Source: CAZSMK01 sp964608095 (GTDB taxonomy: Bacteria > Sumerlaeota > Sumerlaeia > MWCT01 > JAGHBZ01). From it: DNA of 18,978 nucleotides. The stretch lies in the NCBI GenBank assembly GCA_964608095.1, contig CAZSMK010000014.1:1-18978 (forward strand). Reading direction: 5' to 3'. The notes beneath the pieces were generated by a model that had not been told where the DNA came from, made no database searches, and saw only the letters and a program-made list of their open reading frames with translations. Positions 1-7,533 of this stretch are shown here, in pieces. The first letter of the stretch is position 1; each line of letters opens with the position of its first letter. Made by a program: the position numbers and the translations under genes.

Positions 1-2
1 CC

Positions 3-50
3 AAAAAAATCGAAAATGTAGTGGCGACTTTTACCCTCAAAAAAACGTAA
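3..50 (+). CDS. C-terminal tail of an upstream gene (partial)
   Basis: Reading from base 3, fifteen sense codons (KKIENVVATFTLKKT) lead to a TAA at 48-50. The alternating hydrophobic pattern looks like the last beta strand of a protein, for example a beta-sandwich domain of a secreted enzyme. The other two plus frames also end within the first 82 bases but look less protein-like. The gap of 49 nt to the GTG start of the alpha-galactosidase would allow co-transcription. The stretch is too short for a family assignment, and its coding nature is inferred only from composition. Confidence 0.35.
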   Translation, partial: KKIENVVATFTLKKT

Positions 51-99
51 GTCTCCTTTTTTCAGTACCCCTATCCTTCTAACTGTCGAACTTGGGTTA

Positions 100-2052
100 G
101 TGAGGTCATTTTGTCATCTTATTGTCGTATCAGGCATGTTTTGTTTATTCATGCTTACCCTGTGCAGTGCATCGGAAGATAAGGGAAAGATCGTGAGATT
201 AGAGGAACTCGATATTACGCTTATTGAACAGGGATGGGAGAAATCTCGAAGAAATGCATCGGTCAATGGGCAACCTTTAAGCATAGACGGCAAGAAGTAT
301 GAACATGGAGTGGGGACACATGCCACGAGTCGTTTCAGCATATCGCTCAAGTCTGCAGCACGCTCGTTTCATGCGATTGCGGGTATCGATGATGAGGTCT
401 CCGGTTTTCCTGCAAGCATCTGTATTCGCGTCTATGTTGACCGAAAAAAAGTGTTCGATAGCGGAATCCTCAGGGGGAAGAAATCGAGCGCAACTATCGA
501 TCTTGATCTGGATGGTGCTGAATGGCTCGATCTCGTGATCACAGACGCCGGTGATGGTATCGACTACGATCATGCCGACTGGGTCGATGCCTATATTATT
601 CTGGATGAGTCTGCGGAGGTATTGCCTGAGGCGGTGACTCAGAAACGTGAGCCGAGGACTATTTTAACGCCGCCGGCGAAGAAAACTCCCCGGATTAATA
701 CGCCGGACATTATAGGCGCAGGACCCCGTCGCGAGTTTATTTACACTATTCCTGTCTCGGGCGTTCGTCCCATGAAGATTTCCGTGCATAATTTACCTGC
801 AGGGCTTAAGGTTGATGAGTCCTCCGGCATTATCAGGGGGATAACGCCCCATCAGGGAAGGTATGAACTCGATGTCACCGCCGTAAATGAAACCGGTAAG
901 GATTCTAAAAGTATTGAACTCGTGATCGGCGAAGGGATTGCAAAGACGCCGCCTATGGGGTGGAACAGCTGGAATTGTTGGGGAAAGGATGTAGATGAAG
1001 AGAAAGTAAAAGCGGCGGCTGACGCCATGGTCGCCTCAGGATTGGTTAAGCACGGCTGGTGTTATATAAACATCGATGACTGCTGGCAGGGTGAGCGGCA
1101 TCCCGAAACGCACATTATTTCCGGCAACGAGAGATTTCCCGACATGAAAAAACTTGCTGAGTATATTCATAGCAAGGGATTGCGGTTTGGGTTGTATACC
1201 GATGCAGGCACCAAGACATGTGCCGGATATCCGGGGAGCAAAGACTTCGAACAGATTGATGCCATGACCTATGCCGAGTGGGGTGTGGATTATGTGAAAT
1301 GCGATTGGTGCTATGCCGAAGGATTGGACCCGGAAACGTCATACAAGATTATGGGTGACGCGTTAAAATCCCGCGGTCGCGATATTGTATTCAGCATTTG
1401 TAATTGGGGGCATAATGAACCCTGGACGTGGGGAGCACGTGTGGGTGGTAACCTGTGGCGAACCACAGGCGATATCGCCGACATCTGGGAAAGTGTGTAT
1501 GCAATAGGTTCGGCTCAAGCTCCCCTGGCTAAGTATGCCGGACCCGGACACTGGAACGATCCCGATATGCTCGTGGTAGGCAAAGTAGGGTGGGGACAGA
1601 ACCTGCGTGATTCACGCCTTACTCCTCCCGAGCAGTACAGCCATATCAGCCTCTGGTGTCTCCTATCCGCGCCGCTTCTTTTGGGATGCGATTTGACGCA
1701 GCTGGACGACTTTACCATGAACCTGATTACGAACGATGAGGCGCTTGCAATTAACCAGGATAGAGCCGGTGAACAGGCTGAGCGCTTGATTAAAGAAAAT
1801 GGGATTGAGGTATGGGTAAAAGACCTGGCGGATCGCACTAAAGCCCTGGGAATATTCGAAACCGGCGTACACGATCTTCACCTTATGGAAAAAGTGAAGT
1901 ACACCTTGAGATGGGACAAGATCGGATTGAATGGAACATACAAGGTGCGCGATGTATGGCGTCAACAAGACATGGGTACTTTCAAGGATGCAATTACAGT
2001 TTCGCTCGAAGAACATGGAGTTCAACTGCTGAAAATATCGCCCGGCTCATGA
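100..2052 (+). CDS. Secreted NPCBM-Ig-GH27 alpha-galactosidase
   Basis: Predicted to hydrolyse terminal alpha-galactosides outside the cytoplasm. Residues 1-24 form a Sec signal peptide with a likely cut after CSA. Residues about 33-170 are an NPCBM carbohydrate-binding domain (GVGTHA at 70-75; DAGDG...DHADW at 149-161). Residues about 203-275 are a putative-Ig (He_PIG) domain leading into the linker GEGIAKTPPMGWNSWN typical of this enzyme group. The GH27 TIM barrel spans about 283-550, followed by a C-terminal beta domain. By comparison with human alpha-galactosidase A, the nucleophile is D402 in VKCDWCYA and the acid/base is D458 in WRTTGDI, four residues after R454 as in the family. The start is uncertain: GTG at 100 gives a full signal peptide but has no clear Shine-Dalgarno; ATG at 136 would shorten the n-region. 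A TAG at 19-21 rules out a longer frame, and no ATG, GTG or TTG lies between. The exact substrate (galactomannan, raffinose or alpha-GalNAc) cannot be read from the sequence. Confidence 0.93.
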   Translation: MRSFCHLIVVSGMFCLFMLTLCSASEDKGKIVRLEELDITLIEQGWEKSRRNASVNGQPLSIDGKKYEHGVGTHATSRFSISLKSAARSFHAIAGIDDEVSGFPASICIRVYVDRKKVFDSGILRGKKSSATIDLDLDGAEWLDLVITDAGDGIDYDHADWVDAYIILDESAEVLPEAVTQKREPRTILTPPAKKTPRINTPDIIGAGPRREFIYTIPVSGVRPMKISVHNLPAGLKVDESSGIIRGITPHQGRYELDVTAVNETGKDSKSIELVIGEGIAKTPPMGWNSWNCWGKDVDEEKVKAAADAMVASGLVKHGWCYINIDDCWQGERHPETHIISGNERFPDMKKLAEYIHSKGLRFGLYTDAGTKTCAGYPGSKDFEQIDAMTYAEWGVDYVKCDWCYAEGLDPETSYKIMGDALKSRGRDIVFSICNWGHNEPWTWGARVGGNLWRTTGDIADIWESVYAIGSAQAPLAKYAGPGHWNDPDMLVVGKVGWGQNLRDSRLTPPEQYSHISLWCLLSAPLLLGCDLTQLDDFTMNLITNDEALAINQDRAGEQAERLIKENGIEVWVKDLADRTKALGIFETGVHDLHLMEKVKYTLRWDKIGLNGTYKVRDVWRQQDMGTFKDAITVSLEEHGVQLLKISPGS

Positions 2053-2131
2053 TTAGTACGATTCACCGATTATTCCCTGTGCTGTTTTTTATTGATACAA
2101 TCGTCTCATTTCTATGATGCTTCACTGCTTG

Positions 2132-2157
2132 CAGGACTAAATCTTTGTTTTGTCCTG
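2132..2157 (+). terminator. Possible hairpin after the alpha-galactosidase gene
   Basis: CAGGAC at 2132-2137 pairs with GTCCTG at 2152-2157, and AAA/TTT can extend the stem after one T-T mismatch, leaving a six-base loop. It lies between the GH27 gene and the next gene. The tail (TCTTATG) is not a proper T-run, so termination here would be weak, or the hairpin may have another role. Confidence 0.28.
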
Positions 2158-2243
2158 TCTTATGATTCGTGAAAGTAGTTGACCCGAGAGCAGGGTTTTG
2201 ATAGGTGTACACAAGACTTGTTATGAAGGGAGGGTTAACAGAA

Positions 2244-2867
2244 ATGAAAAGGATTTTATTGGTTTTTGCGCTTGTGTGTGTCATGAGTCTCGGGACCTTT
2301 GCATGGGGAATCGATTGGACCGGCAACTTGGTACCGAATCATGATTTCGAGGATTATCCAAACGAAACCGAGGCGCCGACGGACTGGCGTTTCTTTGCTG
2401 TAGGGGGCGCCGAGGGCACTGTGACGCGTGTCACGGATTCGTACTCGGGAAACTACGCCGTAAAAATCACATGGGACAACGCCTGGGCGCCGGGACAGGA
2501 TTCTGCATTGGATCATGATCCCAATTTCTATGACGTCACGCCGAATGAACACTATGTTGCCGGCGGCTATGTCAAATCCGCTAATTCCTCAACCTTTAGA
2601 ATCAAAACCCCTACATTCGATGAAACCGATACGCATCTCGGTGATCACACTGCCGAATCCGCTTATTGGAAAAACGCTACCACAGAATATGACCTTTATT
2701 ACGTCGAGTTTACCGCAGAGAGCAACGCTGCTACCGGGCATGTTACTTTCCAGCTGGTTACTACTAATGGCGGCATGATGACTATCGATAAAGCGTTCGT
2801 ACTGACGAAGGCTGATTTTGAAGCTGAAATTACGGGTGCCGATTCTCACTGGATATTCTATGAATAA
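2244..2867 (+). CDS. Exported CBM4/9-like jelly-roll protein
   Basis: A 207-residue protein with a signal peptide (MKRILLVFALVCVMSLGTFA, cut near residue 20) and a single predicted beta-sandwich domain. The opening NLVPNHDFEDYP...PTDW, a central VTDSYSGNYAVKITWDN and a closing TIDKAFVLTK match the general layout of CBM_4_9-type carbohydrate-binding modules. There is no catalytic domain, so it probably binds glycans or is a surface component. The start at 2244 is chosen because AAGGGAGGG (2227-2234) lies nine bases upstream; an in-frame ATG at 2205 lacks such a site and would place residues before the signal peptide. It follows the GH27 gene by 191 nt, so a shared role in polysaccharide binding is plausible but unproven. 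The exact CBM family is not certain. Confidence 0.75.
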   Translation: MKRILLVFALVCVMSLGTFAWGIDWTGNLVPNHDFEDYPNETEAPTDWRFFAVGGAEGTVTRVTDSYSGNYAVKITWDNAWAPGQDSALDHDPNFYDVTPNEHYVAGGYVKSANSSTFRIKTPTFDETDTHLGDHTAESAYWKNATTEYDLYYVEFTAESNAATGHVTFQLVTTNGGMMTIDKAFVLTKADFEAEITGADSHWIFYE

Positions 2868-2957
2868 TTCGTACCTCACTTTCTTTGGGGATGGAATCTA
2901 AGGCTTGCCTTTTTATACCCTTCAGGAGAGAATGAGATATTCCTGATATGAAATCCG

Positions 2958-4115
2958 ATGATGTCCTCTATTAAGGTTATCCAGCTTATACATGGTCAAC
3001 ATTTTGGCGGAGCAGAGAAGGTAGTATTCCAGCTGGCAACACACCTTCAACCTCCGGAATTTGTCTGTGAGGTAATTTGCCTGAGCGAGGGACGGCTTCT
3101 TACCATGCTTCGCGATAATGATGTAGCGCATCACTTTATTCCCATGCATGCGAAATTGGATTTCTCCGTGGTTCTTTCCATCGCTTCAATTCTCAAAAAA
3201 CGTCATATCGATATTACGCATTCTCATACAGGACGCACCAATCTCCTTGCCCGGTTGAGTTCCATCCTCTACCCTGTGAAAAAATTAGTCACTGTTCAGT
3301 CGCCCGTCTTAATGGACACCAATCGCACTCTTCGGTATAAAAAAATAAATTACCTGGTCGAACGATTATCTGCCCGATGGTCTGATTTCTTTGTATGTGT
3401 CTCCGAAGAAGGAAAACGAAATTTGCTTGCACAGGGTGTATCTCCCGAAAAGGTGGACGTCATTTACAACGGCGCCGATTTTTCTTCTACAATTACTCTC
3501 ACCCCTGCTGAGAAGAAGACCTTGCGGTTTGAACTCGGTTTAGATAACAGGGCTCCAGTTGTAGGTATGATAGCGCAGCTAAGACCTCGCAAAGGCGCGG
3601 AATATTTTATACGCGCGGTACCGGAGATTAAGAAGCGTATCCCTGAAAGCAGATTCCTCGTCGTGGGTGATGCGGAGTTCGTCATTGGTAGGGACTATTC
3701 AGGTGAATTGAAACAATTGGCTGAAGAACTGGGTGTCAGCGATGTTATTAAGTTTACGGGATTTCGACCGGATGCCGATAGGATTATGGAGATTCTCGAT
3801 GTGTTGGTATTGCCGTCGCTATTCGGAGAGGGGCTCCCATTGGTGCTTCTCGAAGGAATGGCACATGGGCTACCTATCGTGGCGACCCGAACTTCCGGAA
3901 ACATCGAAGTTGTCCTTGAGGGTGAGAACGGTTTTCTTGTTGACGCCGCAGATGCGTCCTCTCTTGCGCACAGCATTCTTACCTTACTCTTGTCCGATGA
4001 ACTCCGTCATAACTTTGGCGAGAAAGGGAAGGAGCGGGCTCAACAAAAGTTCTCACTTGATTTAATGATTGAAGGGTATAAAAAAATATATCGCGCATTA
4101 ATGAAAAAATCTTGA
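2958..4115 (+). CDS. GT4-family glycosyltransferase (GT-B fold)
   Basis: A 385-residue cytoplasmic or membrane-associated retaining glycosyltransferase. The N-terminal Rossmann half starts VIQLIHGQHFGGAEKVV (7-23), the GGAE loop typical of GT4 enzymes. The C-terminal nucleotide-sugar half has QLRPRKG (207-213), with R211/K212 as likely diphosphate contacts, FTGFRPD (266-272), and the E-x7-E motif E291...E299 in GEGLPLVLLEGMAHGLP. Length is normal for GT4. The likely role is surface polysaccharide or lipid-linked glycan synthesis; the donor and acceptor are not evident. An in-frame TGA at 2949-2951 limits the start to ATG 2958 or ATG 2961. Neither has a strong Shine-Dalgarno; AGGAGA at 2924-2929 is too far upstream. 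Confidence 0.92.
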   Translation: MMSSIKVIQLIHGQHFGGAEKVVFQLATHLQPPEFVCEVICLSEGRLLTMLRDNDVAHHFIPMHAKLDFSVVLSIASILKKRHIDITHSHTGRTNLLARLSSILYPVKKLVTVQSPVLMDTNRTLRYKKINYLVERLSARWSDFFVCVSEEGKRNLLAQGVSPEKVDVIYNGADFSSTITLTPAEKKTLRFELGLDNRAPVVGMIAQLRPRKGAEYFIRAVPEIKKRIPESRFLVVGDAEFVIGRDYSGELKQLAEELGVSDVIKFTGFRPDADRIMEILDVLVLPSLFGEGLPLVLLEGMAHGLPIVATRTSGNIEVVLEGENGFLVDAADASSLAHSILTLLLSDELRHNFGEKGKERAQQKFSLDLMIEGYKKIYRALMKKS

Positions 4116-4171
4116 ACGTATCTTTTCTCAATCGTAATCAACAATTCCACAATTGATAGAAAGGGAATAAA

Positions 4172-5737
4172 ATGAAATTACAAAAAGTAAGACATGCCCT
4201 TATCAGTGTCAGTGACAAAACGGGGCTCGAAGAGTTTGCCCGCGTAGTGTCTGAAACGTACAACGTGGCTATTTTTTCGACCGGCGGGACGTTCCGCTTT
4301 CTCAAGGAAAAGGGTATTCCCGTGAAGAAGGTCGAGGACTTGACCCGAACGCCGGAGATTCTTGGCGGAAGAGTAAAAACATTACACCCTGCGGTCTTTG
4401 CAGGAATTCTGGCTCGCCGTAATGAAGATTCAGACATGAAAACACTCGAAGAGATGGGCTATCCTGCCTTTGATCTTGTGGTGGTCAATCTCTACCCGTT
4501 TACGGATACCATAAAGAAAGAAAATGTCACAGAAGCGGAGTGTATTGAAAATATCGATATAGGTGGCGTTGCCTTATTGCGTGCTGCTGCAAAAAACATG
4601 GAATTTGTCACCGTTATAAGCTCCCCCGAAGACTATACGGGGGTTATAAACGAGATGGAATATGAGAAAGGGATCAGAGAAGAAACGAGGGGACAGCTTG
4701 CACAAAAGGCATTTCAACACACGGCTGAGTATGATGCGGCTATTGCAACATATCTCTCAAAGAACAATGAACTACCTGAAGTTATGACGCTTGGCTTGAA
4801 GCGTTCCATGATACTTCGTTATGGAGAGAATCCCCACCAGCGTGCTGCATTCTACCTTCAACCTAAGGGTTCTTCCCTGCTTGAAGGCGACAAGGAATCG
4901 TCTGTGGCTCATGCACGGCAGCTACACGGAAAAGAACTCTCCTATAATAATATATCCGATACGGATGGTGCATGGGAATTGGTGAGGGAATTCGAAGAGC
5001 CGGCGGTAGCAATTATCAAGCATGCCAATCCGTGCGGGGTAGGTCGCGCCTCTTCAATGGTGGAAGCGTATAAACTGGCGCTGGAATGCGATCCGGTATC
5101 AGCCTTCGGCGGTATTGTCGCGCTTAACCGCACCGTTGACAAGCCTGCTGCCGAAGAGATTGCCAAAATTTTTACCGAGGTCGTCATTGCGCCGAAGTTC
5201 GAGCAAGATGCACTCGAAGTCCTTACAAAAAAGAAGAATCTCCGACTTCTCGAGACTGGTGAAATGACGCCCAAATCTCCCGCGTTCTTGATTAAATCAG
5301 TTACAGGCGGGATCCTTGTCCAGGAGCGTGACCTCGGCATCATAAAACCCGATGACCTGAAAGTAGTCAGCGACGAGCAGCCGGAAGCGGATGACGTTGA
5401 AGGGTTGCTCTTTGCATGGAAAGTCGTGAAATGGGTCAAATCGAATGCGATTGTGTATACAACAAAGGATCAAACCCTTGGAATCGGCGCTGGCCAGATG
5501 AGCAGGGTTGATTCAGCACGGTTTGCCGCTCAAAAGGCACAAAAATCCCTCGAGGGCGCCTATATGGCTTCTGATGCCTTCTTCCCGTTCAGGGATAGTG
5601 TTGATTTTGCTGCTGAGCAAGGGATACGCGCCATTATTCAGCCCGGTGGTTCTGTTCGCGACCAGGAATCTATCGATGCCGCTAATGAGCGCCACATAAT
5701 TATGGTGTTCACCGGGATGAGACATTTTAGGCATTGA
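4172..5737 (+). CDS. purH: Bifunctional AICAR transformylase / IMP cyclohydrolase
   Basis: Catalyses the last two steps of de novo IMP synthesis: formylation of AICAR with 10-formyl-tetrahydrofolate, then cyclisation of FAICAR to IMP, in the cytosol. Its 521 residues are close to the usual length of about 525. The N-terminal MGS-like cyclohydrolase domain (about 1-195) carries ISVSDKTGL (11-19), STGGT (36-40), GGRVKTLHP (65-73) and IDIGGVALLRAAAKN (128-142). The C-terminal transformylase has RYGENPHQRAA (216-226), the catalytic K283-H284 pair in IIKHANPCGVG, and the closing MVFTGMRHFRH signature. AAAGGGA before the ATG is a good ribosome-binding site. It starts 56 nt after the glycosyltransferase gene and shares its strand. 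No other pur gene is present in the window. Confidence 0.98.
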   Translation: MKLQKVRHALISVSDKTGLEEFARVVSETYNVAIFSTGGTFRFLKEKGIPVKKVEDLTRTPEILGGRVKTLHPAVFAGILARRNEDSDMKTLEEMGYPAFDLVVVNLYPFTDTIKKENVTEAECIENIDIGGVALLRAAAKNMEFVTVISSPEDYTGVINEMEYEKGIREETRGQLAQKAFQHTAEYDAAIATYLSKNNELPEVMTLGLKRSMILRYGENPHQRAAFYLQPKGSSLLEGDKESSVAHARQLHGKELSYNNISDTDGAWELVREFEEPAVAIIKHANPCGVGRASSMVEAYKLALECDPVSAFGGIVALNRTVDKPAAEEIAKIFTEVVIAPKFEQDALEVLTKKKNLRLLETGEMTPKSPAFLIKSVTGGILVQERDLGIIKPDDLKVVSDEQPEADDVEGLLFAWKVVKWVKSNAIVYTTKDQTLGIGAGQMSRVDSARFAAQKAQKSLEGAYMASDAFFPFRDSVDFAAEQGIRAIIQPGGSVRDQESIDAANERHIIMVFTGMRHFRH

Positions 5738-5885
5738 GATAAAAAGTGTTAGGCAATGATGTCATTCTATTCTTTTTTTCATTTCCCTCAAGAATCTTGT
5801 TGCAAGTATCTTTACACTATGTTTTTATAGAATTAACAAAAGATGTAAAGATTTAGATGTGCACGCCGATGATTATTTAAGATCG

Positions 5886-5923
5886 AGGAAGTTAAGGCTT
5901 CCTATGTGCCGCAAAGAGGCACA
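5886..5923 (+). other. Two adjacent perfect hairpins in a long leader
   Basis: AGGAAG (5886-5891) pairs with CTTCCT (5898-5903) around loop TTAAGG. One base later, TGTGCC (5905-5910) pairs with GGCACA (5918-5923) around loop GCAAAGA. They sit in the 292-nt gap between purH and the next gene, about 107 nt before that gene's ATG and far upstream of its Shine-Dalgarno. No T-run follows, so this is not a simple terminator. A structured 5' leader, a small RNA or a REP-like element are all possible. The rest of the 5738-6029 gap is AT-rich with no coding signal that I can see. Confidence 0.4.
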
Positions 5924-6029
5924 ACCATGTAAAAATTAATTGACGGGTGAACAAAAAAAGGGCATAAGGTTTGTACCTGTTTTTTATAGAGAAAAGATAC
6001 AACATTTTATAAAAGGAAGGAGAAGGCAT

Positions 6030-6749
6030 ATGACAGAAAAACACAGCAAAAGGTGGATTACGGCTCTCACTGTAGTTGTTATTGTCGTAATGTTCCTCCC
6101 CTATGTATGTAGTGCACAGGAAGTGACTATTGCAAAGAAGAAAGAACCACTCACCCCTCAGACGGATATGATTCGCGATATTCTCGAGAACACAAAATGG
6201 GGTGTTTCCGATCGTGCGTATGAGGCTCTGTACCAGGCTGAAATGCAACTGCAGAATATCCGGCGAAAAGTCAAAAGCTTGCGTGCATCCTTGATTATGT
6301 CCTCATCAGAAGCTACAGAGGAACAGCTCTCCCATTATTTAAAGGCATCACAGCTCATGGTTGACATAAAAAAATCGCTCGAAACTATTCAGACAAGCAT
6401 ATCTTCATGTACCGGGCAATGCGCAAAGGTTGAAATGGCTGCTGCTGAAGGAAAGCCGCTCCCACCGGAACCTGAAAAGATCGATAAAATGACTGAATCA
6501 GGTGTAGATGCCGCTATGAGATTGAAGAAGACCGTTAATGACTTGCAGGAAGTTGCCACTGAGCTTGAGGATAAAAAGCTCAAAGGAGTTGCCGACGAAC
6601 TTACCGTAGATGCAGATCAGCTCCAGAAGGCGGTTACTATTTGTCAGAGCTGCATGAAACAAACTTCAAAACCGATGACTGAGGAAGAGGGTAAGGAAGA
6701 GAAGAAAGAAAAGAAAGAAGAGAAGAAGCAAGAAAAATCCGAAGAATAA
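6030..6749 (+). CDS. Exported helical protein with CxxxC/CxxC and Lys/Glu-rich tail
   Basis: I do not recognise a family. The 239-residue product has a basic n-region and a hydrophobic segment (residues 10-29, cut after CSA), so it is exported. The mature part is predicted mostly alpha-helical or coiled coil (about 60-135 and 155-210). Four cysteines form two close pairs, C127-x3-C131 and C205-x2-C208, at matching ends of the two helical stretches. This suggests disulfides or a metal site; there is no CxxCH haem motif. Residues 218-239 are almost only Lys and Glu. The ATG at 6030 has GGAAGGAG (6015-6022) seven bases upstream. An in-frame TTG at 5940 lacks that site and would add 30 residues before the signal peptide. 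A strong terminator follows at 6831-6870. Confidence 0.8.
   Translation: MTEKHSKRWITALTVVVIVVMFLPYVCSAQEVTIAKKKEPLTPQTDMIRDILENTKWGVSDRAYEALYQAEMQLQNIRRKVKSLRASLIMSSSEATEEQLSHYLKASQLMVDIKKSLETIQTSISSCTGQCAKVEMAAAEGKPLPPEPEKIDKMTESGVDAAMRLKKTVNDLQEVATELEDKKLKGVADELTVDADQLQKAVTICQSCMKQTSKPMTEEEGKEEKKEKKEEKKQEKSEE
6693..6728 (+). repeat. 36-nt uninterrupted purine tract
   Basis: Bases 6693-6728 contain only A and G and encode the Lys/Glu tail of the exported protein. It is low-complexity sequence prone to slippage, with a GAA/AAG-type repeat character. Confidence 0.7.
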
Positions 6750-6830
6750 TGCACGAACTCCGGCTCATGTACTCTTGTATCTGAAGTTGATGGCAAGTTA
6801 AGATATATGTATTCCCCTTATATTTAGAGG

Positions 6831-6870
6831 TGCAGGGAGGTGAGTTAAAAAGTCATCTCCCTGCATTTTT
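6831..6870 (+). terminator. Rho-independent terminator
   Basis: TGCAGGGAGGTGA (6831-6843) pairs with TCATCTCCCTGCA (6853-6865): 13 base pairs including one G-U, with loop GTTAAAAAG, followed by TTTTT (6866-6870). It is oriented for the plus-strand gene ending at 6749. Its right arm also contains the TGA that would end the minus-strand reading frame 6853-7026. On the minus strand no T-run follows, so it should act mainly on plus-strand transcripts. Confidence 0.85.
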
Positions 6871-7026
6871 AGTTTTGTTGTTTGCCATGGCAAAATCCGA
6901 CCTTTGCTTTTCTGGTGGAAAGATTTGCCGTATCGATGAACCATCCGTTTTGATTTCTATGATTTTTTGCGGATGTACCACTATGATTGTTTCATTATTG
7001 AGCCAGAAAGTTTTATGGGCATAACT
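6853..7026 (-). pseudogene. Out-of-frame C-terminal part of the GntR-type regulator gene
   Basis: The frame shifted by one base relative to the upstream GntR frame stays open for 57 codons to a TGA at 6853-6855 and reads like real protein. It includes HKTFWLNNETI, which lines up position by position with the HRSYLVNLDHI core of LytTR DNA-binding domains, and later KIIEIKTDGSSIRQIF. The proper regulator frame closes after only 14 poorly protein-like codons past the A5 run (7026-7030). One extra A in that run would join both parts into a product of about 207 residues. The loss may be a real mutation, programmed slippage or a sequencing/assembly error. The LytTR assignment rests on this short match only. 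Confidence 0.5.
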
Positions 7027-7475
7027 TTTTGTGCGATAAATAACTCGTGGAGCTGCTTCCTCAATTTTTTGTGTGCCGTACTGACATTTAAGAGATAATA
7101 AGTATCCCTGTGCTTGTATACAAAGCCTTTTCCGGAAGGACAAAAGCCATGAAAAGAATAGACTTCGCTGAAAGAAGGATCGTCCTGGAATACGGGTATT
7201 TTTTCAAGTTTATCAGCCGGTAAAAGAATTTTCTTCTCGCCGGAGTGCTGGAGTATGTCTTCTCTCAATAAAGTCTCGTACGCTGCAAAAACTGCGCGTG
7301 GATTCAGGATAAGATCCAGTGCAAGGGTATCAGGATCAGGAAGGGTATCCTCTTGTTTGTATGCCCCACGCGCTATTTCGAGACACAGGTTCATGACTAC
7401 CTGCTCCTCGATGTTGCTTCTTTCGTCAATTGGCTGCATTGAACTCGATCTTTTTAAGAATTTCCGGGATGTCAA
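6981..7475 (-). CDS. GntR (YtrA-like) transcriptional regulator, probably frameshifted
   Basis: Residues about 20-80 form a GntR-type winged helix: NIEEQVV...EIARGAYKQEDTLPDPDTLALDL, then NPRAVFAAYETLLREDIL. This is the YtrA-subfamily pattern of short regulators that often control neighbouring transport operons. The remaining part (about 85-150) is unassigned until the frame is restored, when it resembles a LytTR domain. The TTG at 7475 is the most upstream start in the open frame; ATG at 7439 (residue 13, MQPIDERSN) keeps the whole helix domain and is equally possible. Neither has a strong Shine-Dalgarno. It lies 58 nt downstream of the DacB gene and is likely the last gene of that operon, so it may regulate the MFS/C45/DacB set. 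Confidence 0.72.
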   Translation of the reverse strand: MTSRKFLKRSSSMQPIDERSNIEEQVVMNLCLEIARGAYKQEDTLPDPDTLALDLILNPRAVFAAYETLLREDILQHSGEKKILLPADKLEKIPVFQDDPSFSEVYSFHGFCPSGKGFVYKHRDTYYLLNVSTAHKKLRKQLHELFIAQKVMPIKLSGSIMKQS

Positions 7476-7533
7476 CTTTATCGGCTCTATACTTAAATTT
7501 GATTAAATTCGGTCGAGAGAGGTTGACGTATTC
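7426..7533 (-). other. 35-codon open extension in frame past the DacB stop
   Basis: Directly after the TAA at 7534-7536 the same frame runs EYVNLSRPNLIKFKYRADK and continues to FNAAN before TGA at 7426-7428. The translation is balanced and charged, yet it contains no ATG, GTG or TTG, so it could be made only by stop read-through or frameshifting. It overlaps the start of the GntR-type gene in another frame. It may be a remnant of a once longer C-terminus or simply chance. Confidence 0.2.

Noticed and set aside
2900..2917. AAGGCTTGCCTTTTT as terminator after the CBM-like gene
   Set aside because: Only about four base pairs with a tiny loop; too weak despite the T-run.
2948..2974. Eight-codon ORF (ATG at 2948) before the glycosyltransferase as a leader peptide
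   Set aside because: There is no ribosome-binding site at the right distance and no attenuator structure; short ORFs like this are expected by chance.
4942..5439. 165-residue minus-strand open frame inside purH
   Set aside because: It is a Ser/Thr-rich shadow of the strongly conserved purH coding sequence.
5800..5839. Promoter hexamers TTGCAA or TTTACA in the purH downstream gap
   Set aside because: Neither has a good -10 at 16-18 bases; the region is AT-rich and such partial matches are common.
5940..6029. TTG start at 5940 for the exported cysteine-pair protein
   Set aside because: It would put about 30 basic residues before the signal peptide and has no Shine-Dalgarno, while the ATG at 6030 has a near-perfect one.
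6853..7143. Independent 96-residue minus-strand gene starting at 7143
   Set aside because: Its first part overlaps the well-coded GntR-type frame and reads poorly as protein. Only the part after the A5 run is convincing, which fits a frameshifted single gene better than a second gene.
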